A stretch of 64,000 nucleotides of DNA from Providencia sp. (lineage in GTDB: Bacteria; Pseudomonadota; Gammaproteobacteria; Enterobacterales; Enterobacteriaceae), in assembly GCF_003533305.1 (NCBI RefSeq), contig NZ_DOEH01000018.1, forward strand, positions 1 to 64,000, read 5' to 3'. Numbering within the stretch: position 1 is the first letter of the stretch; the number at the start of each line of letters is the position of its first letter. The position numbers and the translations under genes were made by a program. Positions 38,350 to 47,187 of this stretch are shown piece by piece. The notes beneath the pieces are model-generated. The model had not been told where the DNA came from. It saw only the letters and a list, made by a program, of their open reading frames with translations, and did not search any database.

Positions 38350-39591
38350 CTATTTTGCCAGTGTATACAGCGTATCTTTTAATAAATTTGCAGCGATAAT
38401 AATATCGTTAAAGTCAGTAAATTCATCAGGATGATGACTGATCCCATCTTTAGATGGCGTAAAAATCATTGCTGTTGGAAATTTTTTCGCTAGGTTCATC
38501 GTGTCATGCCCAGCTCCGCTTAACATTGTCATATATTTAATGTCTTTTTCGATACAATGTTTTTCGATAATGTGGCAAATATCATTATTTAATTTAACCG
38601 GTAGTTCCGATGAAATTTCTCTAATATCAATAGTGACATTGTTATCCTGCTCCGATTTGCTAATCGAATCTTTCAAGCTATTGGTTACTCTTTTGATACT
38701 TTCAGATTCAATACCTCTGACATCGACTAAAAACTTTACTTCTCCTGGAATGACATTCATTGAGTTAGGATAAACATTCAATTTACCGATTGTTCCCACT
38801 GTGCCCCATACCGACTCTTTACAAGCAGCTCGATTCAAGTCATCAATAATTGCGGCGCTTGCCACAAGGGCGTCATGGCGTTGATACATCGGCGTTGCAC
38901 CGGAATGGTCGGCGTGACCTTTCACTTGAACTGAATAGCGAGTTGGTGCCGCAATACCATTAACAATACCAATCGTTTTTTCTTCAAATTCAAGTCGTTT
39001 TCCTTGTTCAATATGCAATTCAACAAATGCAGAAAAATAGTCGTCAGATAATTCACATGCTTCTATTTCATTACTTTTATAGCCATTATTATCAAGCACT
39101 TCAAAAAAATTACTGCCTGTATCATCTTGATTTAATGCCCATTTATTTCTATCGACAGCGCCGAGTAGCACTTTACTGCCAATGCAGGAAAAACCAAATC
39201 GGCTTGATTCTTCTGCACGAAAGATAATCAGCTCAAGGTCTCGGGTTAATTGTTCAGGTTCAAATTGTGTTAAGGCGTAAAACCCAGCAAATACACCGAG
39301 GGCGCCATCATAAGCCCCACCATCAGGAACGGTATCAAGATGAGAGCCCGTGCCGACTGCGGGTAAATCACGACGTTTTCCAGATAAGCGGCAAAATACA
39401 TTACCTATGGCGTCTTGGCGCACTGAAAAACCAGCTTCTCTCATTATTTTCATCATATAGTTATGAGCTGATTGATCTTCTTCCGTATAAGCGAGCCGAG
39501 TGATACCTTTGTTTTTAGGGGAAGCGCAAAATGTTTTTAGTTTTTCGAATAAATTTTCCATATCTTGTATCGAAAAATTTTGCTTATTCAT
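38350..39591 (-). CDS. M20 Zn-dependent ureido/carbamoyl hydrolase (AllC/AmaB-like)
   Basis: A 413-residue enzyme of the allantoate amidohydrolase / N-carbamoyl-L-amino acid hydrolase group. Metal-binding residues are readable: His84 and Asp86 in GSHLDTVPDGG, Asp95 in YDGALGV, Glu127-Glu128 in FRAEESSRFG, and His in SGAGHDTMNLA near the C terminus. These enzymes release ammonia from ureido or carbamoyl groups. It is a single gene, with an XRE regulator convergent and a USP gene downstream. The substrate is uncertain: allantoate, ureidoglycine and carbamoyl amino acids are all possible. Confidence 0.85.
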   Translation of the reverse strand: MNKQNFSIQDMENLFEKLKTFCASPKNKGITRLAYTEEDQSAHNYMMKIMREAGFSVRQDAIGNVFCRLSGKRRDLPAVGTGSHLDTVPDGGAYDGALGVFAGFYALTQFEPEQLTRDLELIIFRAEESSRFGFSCIGSKVLLGAVDRNKWALNQDDTGSNFFEVLDNNGYKSNEIEACELSDDYFSAFVELHIEQGKRLEFEEKTIGIVNGIAAPTRYSVQVKGHADHSGATPMYQRHDALVASAAIIDDLNRAACKESVWGTVGTIGKLNVYPNSMNVIPGEVKFLVDVRGIESESIKRVTNSLKDSISKSEQDNNVTIDIREISSELPVKLNNDICHIIEKHCIEKDIKYMTMLSGAGHDTMNLAKKFPTAMIFTPSKDGISHHPDEFTDFNDIIIAANLLKDTLYTLAK

Positions 39592-39979
39592 GGATGACCT
39601 CTCACCTAAAATACTTATCGAGTAAACTGTCTAAAAAATGAGACTGCAAGGGTAAAAAATAAATAAACCAGTCTTATTTAAAACTGATTTATTTGTATTA
39701 CTCTTTTTTACAAGCTAAAAATGGATAAGTCAAACACAGTTGTCTAATAATTGATATTATATGATTCTGATCAAAATAGAGAATAGAAAGCAATATGAAT
39801 AAAGGGTTAAATTGGTTTTATAATTGTTAATATTCAATGTGTTGATGTACTTATTTTTAACTAAGGTGAATTTATTTTTGCATTTTTTCGATGAATTATC
39901 TGATGGTTTTTAAATGCTAATAGCAGCCTAACGGCTGCCATAGCATGATATTATCGACTAAATTCTGATGTGATTGATT
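39592..39979. other. Non-coding region with a hairpin downstream of the USP gene
   Basis: The part next to 39591 must hold the promoter of the amidohydrolase (on the minus strand). At 39914-39946 the arms ATGCTAaTAGCAGCC and GGCTGCcATAGCAT form a long hairpin 33 bases past the USP stop codon. No T-run follows on either strand, so it is at best a weak terminator or an mRNA 3'-end stabiliser. Nothing else is seen. Confidence 0.45.
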
Positions 39980-40423
39980 TTAGCGAGGGATCACTAAAAC
40001 AGGTTGGCCGATATCATCTAATAAATTACGAGTGACGGAAGTATTTAATAAGCGTCCTAGTGACGAAAGATGACGATGGGAAATAATCAATAAGTCACAG
40101 TTGAATAGTTTCATTTGTTCAGGGATCACCTCAATAGGTGTGCCAGCAGCCAATAAGCTTTTTACTTGAAAGCCCATTTGTTTTAATGCCTGAGTGACCA
40201 ACGTGAGTTGCGCTTCTGCGAGCGCTTCTTCTCGCTGGGCAGCAGGGTATTCATTGCATTCATCGCTATCAGAACGCAATCCTGTCCGACTTAATGCAAA
40301 GGTATTGTCAATAACTGTTAAGACAATGACTTCTGAAATAGAGCCTTGTAAACGCTGCATATATTGTAAGGCGTTACCGCTATTGGCGAAGCTATCTACT
40401 GCAAGTAAAACTCTATCAATCAT
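39980..40423 (-). CDS. Universal stress protein (UspA family)
   Basis: A 147-residue Usp domain protein of the single-domain type. The beta-1 strand RVLLAVDSFANS and the C-terminal LLDDIGQPVLVIPR fit the family. The ATP-binding G-2x-G-9x-G(S/T) signature is not intact: the region reads SHRHLSSLGRLLNTSVTRNLL, so it may be of the non-nucleotide-binding kind. It has a strong ribosome binding site (AGGAG, seven bases). It stands alone upstream of the emrA-like gene on the same strand. Confidence 0.85.
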   Translation of the reverse strand: MIDRVLLAVDSFANSGNALQYMQRLQGSISEVIVLTVIDNTFALSRTGLRSDSDECNEYPAAQREEALAEAQLTLVTQALKQMGFQVKSLLAAGTPIEVIPEQMKLFNCDLLIISHRHLSSLGRLLNTSVTRNLLDDIGQPVLVIPR

Positions 40424-40538
40424 GAGGAGCTCCTGAGCTATGGCTTAAACTTTACTGTTAAATTCTATTTTTAGATTTTGCACTGCATTGCATTAATCAC
40501 TTTTTTCATTGCAATTTGGACAATATATTTAAGATAAG

Positions 40539-41609
40539 TTACTGAGCTGATAAGCGATCTCCATTTAGGGTATTAATACTTACATCCGCAGACATACCTA
40601 CGCGTAGTGCATTCATCATCGTTGTTTGATCTTTATTGTTATCAAAAATAATTTTCACCGGTATGCGCTGAACAATTTTAGTGAAATTGCCCGTTGCATT
40701 TTCGGGGGCCACGGGTGAAAAACTCGCGCCAGAAGCAGGGGCGATACTATCGACATAGCCTTTTAAGGTTTGACCTGGGAAGGTATCAATATTGATATCC
40801 ACCTGCTGACCATGCGTAATTTTTTCCAATTGAGTTTCTTGGTAGTTAGCGATGATATAGAGCTTGTCTTGGGGCACAATGGCCATTAAAGCATCGCCAG
40901 GTTTGACAAATCCACCAATACGTAAGCTTTTCTTACCAATGATGCCGCTAATGGGGGCAGTAATTTGGGTATACGATAAATTCAACACGGCCATCGCCTG
41001 CTTAGCCTGTGCGAATTTTAACTCAGCATCACTGTCTGCTTGTTTAGCTTGCAGGACTTGCAACATGTTTTTGGCCGCTTTTAGTGATGCTTCAGATTGA
41101 GCGACACTGGCTGACATGGTGTAAACGCGAGTGGTTGCCTGTTGTGCGGCTTGTTGTGAGCCTGCGCCACTTGCTGCCATTTTTTGATAACGGGTATGTT
41201 CTTGACGAGCAAATTGAAGCTCTGCTTGTGCTGATTGTAATTGTGCTTGTGCTGCTGCAATTAATGCATTTTGTCGCGTAAGACTGGCTTTAGCATCATC
41301 TTGACGAGCAATGGCTGACTGTAACTGTGCCTTTGCCTGTGAAAGAGCGACATTAAATTCACGTTGATCAATTACCGCGAGCAACTCTCCTTGTTTGACC
41401 CATTGGTTATCTTGTACTAATACTTCGGTGATCACGCCCGCTATTTGTGGGGAAATACGTGAAATATCAGCTCGAATGTAGGCATCGTTAGTATTTTGTT
41501 TGGTGTTTTCAATAAAAAATTTATTGATGAGTAATCCGAGTACAACAGTAATAATTGCCAATATGGCTAAAGGTACTTTTCGATTAGCCATAAATTTGAT
41601 TCCACTCAT
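40539..41609 (-). CDS. EmrA-type membrane-fusion protein
   Basis: A 356-residue HlyD/EmrA-family adaptor: one N-terminal helix (about 14-30), paired biotinyl-lipoyl segments (RISPQIAGVITEVLVQDNQ; APISGIIGKKSLRIG) and a long coiled coil between them (Ala/Gln-rich, about 95-205). It links the MFS pump upstream to an outer-membrane duct such as TolC. The gene follows the pump by 23 bases, the reverse of the E. coli emrA-emrB order. Substrates are probably hydrophobic drugs or bile-like compounds; this is inferred. Confidence 0.87.
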   Translation of the reverse strand: MSGIKFMANRKVPLAILAIITVVLGLLINKFFIENTKQNTNDAYIRADISRISPQIAGVITEVLVQDNQWVKQGELLAVIDQREFNVALSQAKAQLQSAIARQDDAKASLTRQNALIAAAQAQLQSAQAELQFARQEHTRYQKMAASGAGSQQAAQQATTRVYTMSASVAQSEASLKAAKNMLQVLQAKQADSDAELKFAQAKQAMAVLNLSYTQITAPISGIIGKKSLRIGGFVKPGDALMAIVPQDKLYIIANYQETQLEKITHGQQVDINIDTFPGQTLKGYVDSIAPASGASFSPVAPENATGNFTKIVQRIPVKIIFDNNKDQTTMMNALRVGMSADVSINTLNGDRLSAQ

Positions 41610-41632
41610 TTTTGATTCCTGAATATAAATGT

Positions 41633-43174
41633 CTAGACCGCCGCGACTGACCGCGGTGGATAAATTCGGGTTGGCATGAAGAAGATCAGCACGATAAGTA
41701 ATAATGCTAATCCCGAAACCAACATATAAAGATCAGCGCTGGCCAATACATGACCTTGCTTTGTGGCTAATTGTGTTAATACGTCTACTGAGTTCTGTGA
41801 GGTTGCCCGATGAGCTGAACCAAAACTATCAGCGATAATGTCTGAATGAAAATCTGTGCGTTGGCGATTAAACAAAGCAATAGCGCCCCCTGCGGCAGTG
41901 GCAGCGAAGCCCTTGACGGCATTGAACCATGCCGCTGCAAAAGGACCATCCGTTGGTAGTAATCCTCCGGTGGCTAACATCAGTAATGGAATTACCGCCA
42001 TGGGTTGAGCTATGGCTTGCAATAGGGAAATAGCGCGGAAATTGTCACCATTCCATTCAGGGGTTAGTTGGGACGCTAACAGGCAGGCGGTTGCCATTAA
42101 TATCAAACTGATAGCTAACACCCAGCGACAGTCAACTCTAGGTGTATTACAAATTATGGCAACGATGGGTAAGGTAATTAATTGTGGCAGCGATACCCAT
42201 AACATCATGTCGGACGTTTGTTCCTGACGATATCCTTGAATGACGGTTAAATAACCAGATGTAATATTAACTAACGACACCATAATTAATAAAACGCCAC
42301 CGAGGGTAATTAATGAGAAAGAAAGATTTCTTTTACCAAGTAGCTGTAAATTAAAAAATGGTAATGGGTGGTACCACTCGTTAATTAAAAAGAGTGCTAA
42401 TAATCCGAGACCGCCAATGAATAAAATATAGATAAGTGATGAGTTGAGCCAATCGAGACGCTCCCCTTGAGAGATCCCAATGGTCAACATAGCCAGCGCA
42501 CAGCTTCCCAACAGTAAGCCGCGCCAGTTAAATTGTTTTAGGCGTTCTAAACGTAATGGGTCTTGGGGTAAGCCATAACCGATACAAATAGTGGCGATCG
42601 CCATTAAGGGTAAGTTCCAATAAAAATAGCCACTCCATCCCCAATGAAAAGCAAAAGCGGCAGCAGTAGCGCCGAATGTTGCGCTCCAGGCTGAAACCCA
42701 GCCGTAAGCACCTAATCCCAAAACTTTGATTAGCGGTGGCATAAAACGTAATACAACAGTCATTAACATGGGTGGTAATGCACCTCCCGCAAAGCCTTGC
42801 AAACTGCGTACTGCGAGTAAAATCGAATAGTGCTCCCCTAACCATGGTGTGATTAATCCGCCAATTAAATAAATTGAGCACATGAGCAGTGCAACTCGGC
42901 GTAATGAAAAGGTTGGCCAAAAGCAGGGCGTGAATCCTGATCCAATAACAAAACCAGTGACATAACAGGTAATAAGCCAGCTCCCCGTATCCAAGTTTAG
43001 TGACATGGCACCTTGAATATCAGCTAGCGCAAATTTACTGGCATTTTCGCCAATACCACTTGCCATAACGGCTAAAAAAACACCAAATAATCCCAACCAA
43101 GTACGACCGCTAATTTCTGTAGCACTGGTGAGCCATTTATTTTTGTAGTGCGGCGCAATAGATGCATCAACCAT
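41633..43174 (-). CDS. EmrB/DHA2-type MFS multidrug pump
   Basis: A 513-residue, 14-helix proton antiporter of the DHA2 family (GSWLITCYVTGFVIGSGFTPCF, VRSLQGFAGGALPPML). It is paired with an EmrA-type adaptor in the same operon. It has GGAG upstream of the start. A LysR regulator is divergent about 155 bases away and likely controls it. Within the DHA2 family its motif C region (GAYGWVSAWSATFGATAAAF) is somewhat unusual, so the substrate range may differ from EmrB. Confidence 0.87.
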   Translation of the reverse strand: MVDASIAPHYKNKWLTSATEISGRTWLGLFGVFLAVMASGIGENASKFALADIQGAMSLNLDTGSWLITCYVTGFVIGSGFTPCFWPTFSLRRVALLMCSIYLIGGLITPWLGEHYSILLAVRSLQGFAGGALPPMLMTVVLRFMPPLIKVLGLGAYGWVSAWSATFGATAAAFAFHWGWSGYFYWNLPLMAIATICIGYGLPQDPLRLERLKQFNWRGLLLGSCALAMLTIGISQGERLDWLNSSLIYILFIGGLGLLALFLINEWYHPLPFFNLQLLGKRNLSFSLITLGGVLLIMVSLVNITSGYLTVIQGYRQEQTSDMMLWVSLPQLITLPIVAIICNTPRVDCRWVLAISLILMATACLLASQLTPEWNGDNFRAISLLQAIAQPMAVIPLLMLATGGLLPTDGPFAAAWFNAVKGFAATAAGGAIALFNRQRTDFHSDIIADSFGSAHRATSQNSVDVLTQLATKQGHVLASADLYMLVSGLALLLIVLIFFMPTRIYPPRSVAAV

Positions 43175-43328
43175 TCCAAACTCCCATCTCTCGCTCCTAT
43201 TGTTTCAATCATTATTTTAAAAATGCCAAAGTAGTATCTAAACTTTTGTTGATTGTTTAAAATGAAATCATGTAAATAAGTTGTTGCATAAAATGCAATC
43301 CATTTGGTTGATGGAAAAAGGAGGCTCG

Positions 43329-44231
43329 ATGCCGCAGAAAATTGATTTTAATTTGATCTATGCACTTAACTTGTTACTCGAAGAGGGAAGTGTGGGGGGA
43401 GCAGCAGAAAAAATGAATTTAAGTGCCCCAGCGATGAGCCGGATTTTAGGGCGGATCCGTGAGCAATTTAATGATCCGATCATGGTTAGAGCAGGGCGAA
43501 AATTGGTACCAACGCCACGTGCATTAGAATTGAAACAGCAGCTTAGTAGTCTAATAGCACAAGCAGAAGCATTGATTGAACCCAATGAAGCATTTAATCC
43601 TTTAAGATTGGAAAGAACATTTACGATCCGAGCGAATGACATTTTTATTGGTGCATTAGGTGGTGGATTGTTAGAAGGGCTGCGAGAGAAGGCACCGCTG
43701 AGTAGTTTAAAGTTTATCGCTGAAAGTGATATTGATGATGATGGATTGCGCAGTGGTAAAGTTGATTTAGTGATCGGTTCTTCGCAGAATTGGCATCCTG
43801 AAATCAAAGCTCAAAGTTTATTTACCAGTACCTTTCAAGCATTGGTGCGTCAAGGGCATCCGATTATTGGGCAGGTAACACCTGAGAGTTTGACCCATTA
43901 TCCACATATTAGTGTTTCACGGCGTGGGTTAACGCAAGGGCCTATAGATGATGCACTACGAGATCTTGGTCTACAGCGGAATGTGGCGTTGACATTACCG
44001 GGTTTTCATTCAGCAATGATGCTGACGATGAAGTCGGATTATATCTTGCCATTACCGCGTCATGTGTTGCAGGGGGTTAAAAGTATCAATCTCCCACTCG
44101 TCGAGATTGATTTGCCTCTTGAATTAGAGTCAGTATTTATTGTTCAAGCTTGGCATCCTCGCTTGGATAGAGACTCTGCACATCAGTGGTTAAGACAAAC
44201 TATTAAGCAGTTTTTTTTAAAGCGAGAGTAA
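43329..44231 (+). CDS. LysR-family transcriptional regulator
   Basis: A 300-residue LysR regulator of the NodD/LinR-like branch (HTH about 9-65: LNLLLEEGSVGGAAEKMNLSAPAMSRILGRIREQF, read in two parts). Longer starts exist from 43281, but ATG 43329 has a near-perfect AAGGAGG directly upstream and the family N terminus MPQKIDFNLIYAL. It is divergent from the EmrB-type pump and probably regulates it in response to a pump substrate. Confidence 0.84.
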   Translation: MPQKIDFNLIYALNLLLEEGSVGGAAEKMNLSAPAMSRILGRIREQFNDPIMVRAGRKLVPTPRALELKQQLSSLIAQAEALIEPNEAFNPLRLERTFTIRANDIFIGALGGGLLEGLREKAPLSSLKFIAESDIDDDGLRSGKVDLVIGSSQNWHPEIKAQSLFTSTFQALVRQGHPIIGQVTPESLTHYPHISVSRRGLTQGPIDDALRDLGLQRNVALTLPGFHSAMMLTMKSDYILPLPRHVLQGVKSINLPLVEIDLPLELESVFIVQAWHPRLDRDSAHQWLRQTIKQFFLKRE

Positions 44232-44256
44232 TTTAATGAGGATTATTCTTTTAATT

Positions 44257-44277
44257 TATGAATATTTATTATTCATA
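44257..44277. repeat. Perfect AT-rich palindrome between convergent genes
   Basis: TATGAATA-TTTAT-TATTCATA is a perfect 8-bp inverted repeat with a five-base spacer. It is between the LysR stop and the end of the pilotin-like gene, at the left edge of the type III secretion locus. It could be a weak terminator or a protein-binding site. Confidence 0.5.
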
Positions 44278-44332
44278 TGATATGAAGATAATCTTTATTC
44301 TTATTTTTTGATTATTAGCTTATATAATTAAA

Positions 44333-44767
44333 TTATATAGAATTCACAAGAAGCATTAAATTATCAGAAAAATTCTCAGTAATTGGTATAATTTTAGAAC
44401 TCATCATGATCAACTCACCTTCTTTCTCTATTCTAACGCTGATGCCTAATTTACTTTGATTAATGATTAATTCTTCAGGAAGCTTGATGGCAAATGAAAT
44501 ACTGCGTCCAGCGCTTTGAGTTCTAAAGCTATAATCAATATTCGACTTGGCATGATTATCATTTTGTTCTATCGAAGTAAGAGAGAGTGTAATTGTGGAA
44601 TTTTCAGGAATATCGATAGAGTGAGAATAGATATTACCTTTAATATGTTGAGCTGTATCTGCAATAAAATAAGTAGATAAAGGTGTGTGGCAACCAGATA
44701 GAATACAGGTTGTCATAAAAATAAATAATAAAAATATGTTATTTTTTAATGTATTAGTTTTTGACAT
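44333..44767 (-). CDS. YscW/YbaY-family lipoprotein, probable secretin pilotin
   Basis: A 144-residue lipoprotein with a lipobox ILSGC (lipidation at Cys26). The mature part follows the YbaY/YscW beta-barrel pattern: GNIYSHSIDIPENSTITLSL, FAIKLPEELI, GISVRIEKEGELIMMSS. In Yersinia YscW pilots the secretin YscC to the outer membrane. Next to this secretion locus it likely does the same for InvG. In Salmonella that role is filled by InvH, which is unrelated and not seen here. Codon use is AT-rich like the rest of the locus. Confidence 0.72.
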   Translation of the reverse strand: MSKTNTLKNNIFLLFIFMTTCILSGCHTPLSTYFIADTAQHIKGNIYSHSIDIPENSTITLSLTSIEQNDNHAKSNIDYSFRTQSAGRSISFAIKLPEELIINQSKLGISVRIEKEGELIMMSSKIIPITENFSDNLMLLVNSI

Positions 44768-44793
44768 GATTAATCTTCTTTGGTAATTAATAA

Positions 44794-45222
44794 TTATACT
44801 AATGAGCGGCTAAATACTTTTTGGAAAAAGCATCTTACATATGAATAGACGTTTTTCTTTTCATCTCTTTTTGATAATATCGGCATTTCTGATTTTTCGC
44901 CGGTATAAAGTATGCCAATTCGAGGTAATGTCATAATTAGATTTTCATCTAATTCGACTTTTTTGAATGATTGACGTAACTGTCTGACTAATTTGTAATA
45001 GCTACTTTCAGTGACGATAGTTCCACGTTTTTCCCATATTTCATGCATGATTTCTCTTTTGCTTATTGTTTTAATAAGAACAAGCTTTAATAAACAAGAT
45101 TCATTTTCTGAAAGATTGATAATTTTTTTTCCTCGAGAAAGTGTGCGTTTGAGCGGGTCATAAACAACATGCTCAGATAAGAGAACCATAGATTCTTTTT
45201 CATTATAGTCAGTGCTATTCAT
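44794..45222 (-). CDS. Small winged-helix regulator (OmpR/CadC DNA-binding type)
   Basis: A DNA-binding protein of 142 residues with a Trans_reg_C-type winged helix at about 15-105 (LSENESCLLKLVLI; SYYKLVRQLRQSFKK; LPRIGILYTG). This is the fold of the HilA, ToxR and CadC DNA-binding domains, but there is no receiver domain, TPR domain or clear membrane helix. The frame is open to a GTG at 45234; ATG 45222 has GGGAA at suitable spacing. Its place beside prg/org makes it a candidate local activator of the secretion genes. Confidence 0.7.
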   Translation of the reverse strand: MNSTDYNEKESMVLLSEHVVYDPLKRTLSRGKKIINLSENESCLLKLVLIKTISKREIMHEIWEKRGTIVTESSYYKLVRQLRQSFKKVELDENLIMTLPRIGILYTGEKSEMPILSKRDEKKNVYSYVRCFFQKVFSRSLV

Positions 45223-45535
45223 AGTATTTCCCACAAATATAGTTTGATTGAAAATTAATTATATACATCCTAACTGTCTCTAAAGTGGTGTTCAATATAA
45301 AAAAACGATGCTATATAAGATATCTAAAAAATTCAGGCGTTTTTTTATAATAAGACAAAGTGTATTGATGATGTAAATTTAAACTATATTTAGGGGTAAT
45401 ATATATCAATTTCTTATTTGTATTTTTTATATTTATTGATCTTTATCAAAAAATAAGGCTTAGTTTATTAAAAAAGTAAGCTAAACCTATTAATACTGGT
45501 CGGAGGTCTATTAAATAAAAAAATCATCCACTAAA
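45223..45535. promoter_or_regulatory. Gap with candidate prg/org operon terminator
   Basis: About 310 bases without a gene. At 45456-45488 the arms AGGCTTAGTTT and AAGCTAAACCT form an imperfect hairpin followed on the minus strand by a T-rich tail, about 50 bases past the end of the prg/org operon, so it is the likely terminator. The remainder, rich in A/T, should contain the promoter of the winged-helix regulator. Confidence 0.45.
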
Positions 45536-46024
45536 TTAGATTGGGCCAATATCATCGTCATCGTTGTCCCCTTCTAGAGTTACATTACTTATATTATGGT
45601 TAAGTTGATTCGTCAAAGGAATAGACATCAAACTGATCGACATATAACGGGATAATGCTTTAGTGAATTTTGTGTTTAATGATTGCATCTCAGGATCATC
45701 TGAAGATTGGAATGTTTGTGCTACACCAGCTACAAAATTTTGTTTTTCATCTTTGCCTAAATGGATCATGGTCTTAAATATATGGGCAAAAAATTCCTTC
45801 TTATCTTCTCTGGACTTTAGTTCACTAATGAATTGATTAATCTTGTTTTTTTCATTAGGGGATAGATTTATTTTGTCACTCTGGTACTGATTATTGCTTG
45901 CGGTTTTCATGCTTTTTTCCTGCCAAAGTGAGGTTATTTTATGTTGAATATTTTCAGGCTGTACCTGAGCATTATTCTGTACTGTGGTTGCCATTTTAAT
46001 TTGTAGGTTGGTTTGCATCGTCAT
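45536..46024 (-). CDS. Hypothetical protein in OrgC position
   Basis: A 162-residue protein I do not recognise by sequence. It overlaps the orgB end by 29 bases and closes the prgHIJK-orgAB operon, the place that Salmonella orgC takes. It has a polar N terminus, a helical centre (about 52-145, KINQFISELKSREDKKEFFAHIFKTM in part) and a very acidic tail (EGDNDDDDIGPI). No membrane segment or signal peptide. The second Met (46018) could be the start. A secreted or regulatory accessory role in the injectisome is inferred from position. Confidence 0.6.
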   Translation of the reverse strand: MTMQTNLQIKMATTVQNNAQVQPENIQHKITSLWQEKSMKTASNNQYQSDKINLSPNEKNKINQFISELKSREDKKEFFAHIFKTMIHLGKDEKQNFVAGVAQTFQSSDDPEMQSLNTKFTKALSRYMSISLMSIPLTNQLNHNISNVTLEGDNDDDDIGPI

Positions 46025-46658
46025 TTCTTTCTTCGGTTAAATTCATGAGCTCTATCAAATTTTGATAGGCATTTTTGCGTTCTTGTAAAATCTGACACTG
46101 TGTCGGTACCGAAAATACATGGGGTAAGATATTTTTTGTTGCAACCGAGGGGGAGAAATAAGTAATTTTATTATCGACCTCTAACGCGATGGTATTTTCA
46201 GTACTAGTTAATAATTTTAGGTCAGCACAATTTTCAGCAAAACGTGATTGTAGGTTTGCAGGAAGATGTAATGCTATATCGGCTGCTTTATGTTGTTGTT
46301 TTTCAAAATAGAGCGCCACAATTTCCTGTAGGCGATTATCAGCAAAAAAATCTGTTAGTAGCTTGGTAAGCTGACTTTCACTTTCGTGAGCTTTCTCTTG
46401 ATACTGCTTTTCACTGGTTGCTAATACATTAATAAAATCGGCTAATAGTTGTTTAATACCCTCGTTATAGCCATGTTGATAGGCGGTTTGGTAGAGCGCT
46501 TCTTGTTCTTGTTTTGCTTGCTGATAATACTCATTGGCTTTTTTTTGAGCTTGTTGAGTGACGGCTTTGCGATACTTATCAGTACTTAATACTTGATGTT
46601 TGATTAAGACTTTTTCAGCAACGGTTTGCTTGATATCCGGGGGTGTTTTCTCTGACAT
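45996..46658 (-). CDS. orgB: Type III secretion stator protein, OrgB/SctL-like
   Basis: A roughly 220-residue cytoplasmic protein of the SctL/FliH type, which holds the ATPase at the export gate. The N-terminal half is a long Gln/Lys/Glu/Ala-rich helix (QAQKKANEYYQQAKQEQEAL) and the C-terminal half is globular. Gene order after orgA and before the OrgC-position gene supports the call. The frame extends to a TTG at 46676; ATG 46658 (MSEKTPPD) is more likely but has only a weak ribosome binding site. Confidence 0.78.
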   Translation of the reverse strand: MSEKTPPDIKQTVAEKVLIKHQVLSTDKYRKAVTQQAQKKANEYYQQAKQEQEALYQTAYQHGYNEGIKQLLADFINVLATSEKQYQEKAHESESQLTKLLTDFFADNRLQEIVALYFEKQQHKAADIALHLPANLQSRFAENCADLKLLTSTENTIALEVDNKITYFSPSVATKNILPHVFSVPTQCQILQERKNAYQNLIELMNLTEERNDDANQPTN

Positions 46659-47187
46659 AATGGCATGTTTCTTCAATAGTATTCCAAGGTAGCATCGTTT
46701 TCACTGATGGCGGTATAAGCTGCTGAGTTTCATGGCTAAACATATGTTTTGCGCGCAGAGTATAGGCCGCCCCAAAGGGGGCCAAACATAACAACAGCTG
46801 TTGTGCCCCAAGGGCAGTTAAAACTTGTGGAGGCGTTGATGGTTGGTTTTCTGATTGCCAAAGTGGGCGACTCAAACGAGTGTGAAGTGCTCGATATTGA
46901 GAAAGCTCCACCCACCACGGTAGGGGGTCTGCGTGTAATAACACGCCTAAACCTAAAGCAACTTCAGGAAAAAGTGCCCAATGTTGGGATAACACCTTTG
47001 GTAATAACGGCGTCTTTTCATTGGGCATAGGCAAAGAATACTGCTGGATTAATTGCTGATTGTGTTTTCTTTGTAAAACAGGCGGTAGGTCATGATAGGC
47101 CACCCCATTAAAGTCACTATGAAAATAACAACCAGGGGCCAGAAAAATATTCCCTTGCGTAATGAGAAGGTTATTCAGCGTTGCCAT
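46615..47187 (-). CDS. orgA: Type III secretion sorting-platform protein, OrgA/SctK-like
   Basis: A 190-residue protein of the OrgA family, the sorting-platform component that joins SctD and SctQ. Its length, and the place between prgK and orgB, fit. Characteristic are the Trp/Pro-rich stretches LSQHWALFPEVALGLGVLLH and PLPWWVELSQYRALHTRL. The frame is open to 47205, but ATG 47187 has GGAG upstream and begins with MATLNNLLITQG. It overlaps both neighbours, so translation is coupled. Confidence 0.8.
   Translation of the reverse strand: MATLNNLLITQGNIFLAPGCYFHSDFNGVAYHDLPPVLQRKHNQQLIQQYSLPMPNEKTPLLPKVLSQHWALFPEVALGLGVLLHADPLPWWVELSQYRALHTRLSRPLWQSENQPSTPPQVLTALGAQQLLLCLAPFGAAYTLRAKHMFSHETQQLIPPSVKTMLPWNTIEETCHYVRENTPGYQANRC

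Noticed and set aside
42528-42920. A 130-codon frame within the EmrB-type gene
   Set aside because: Out-of-frame shadow of the membrane pump. No start signal, and the pump frame is continuous.
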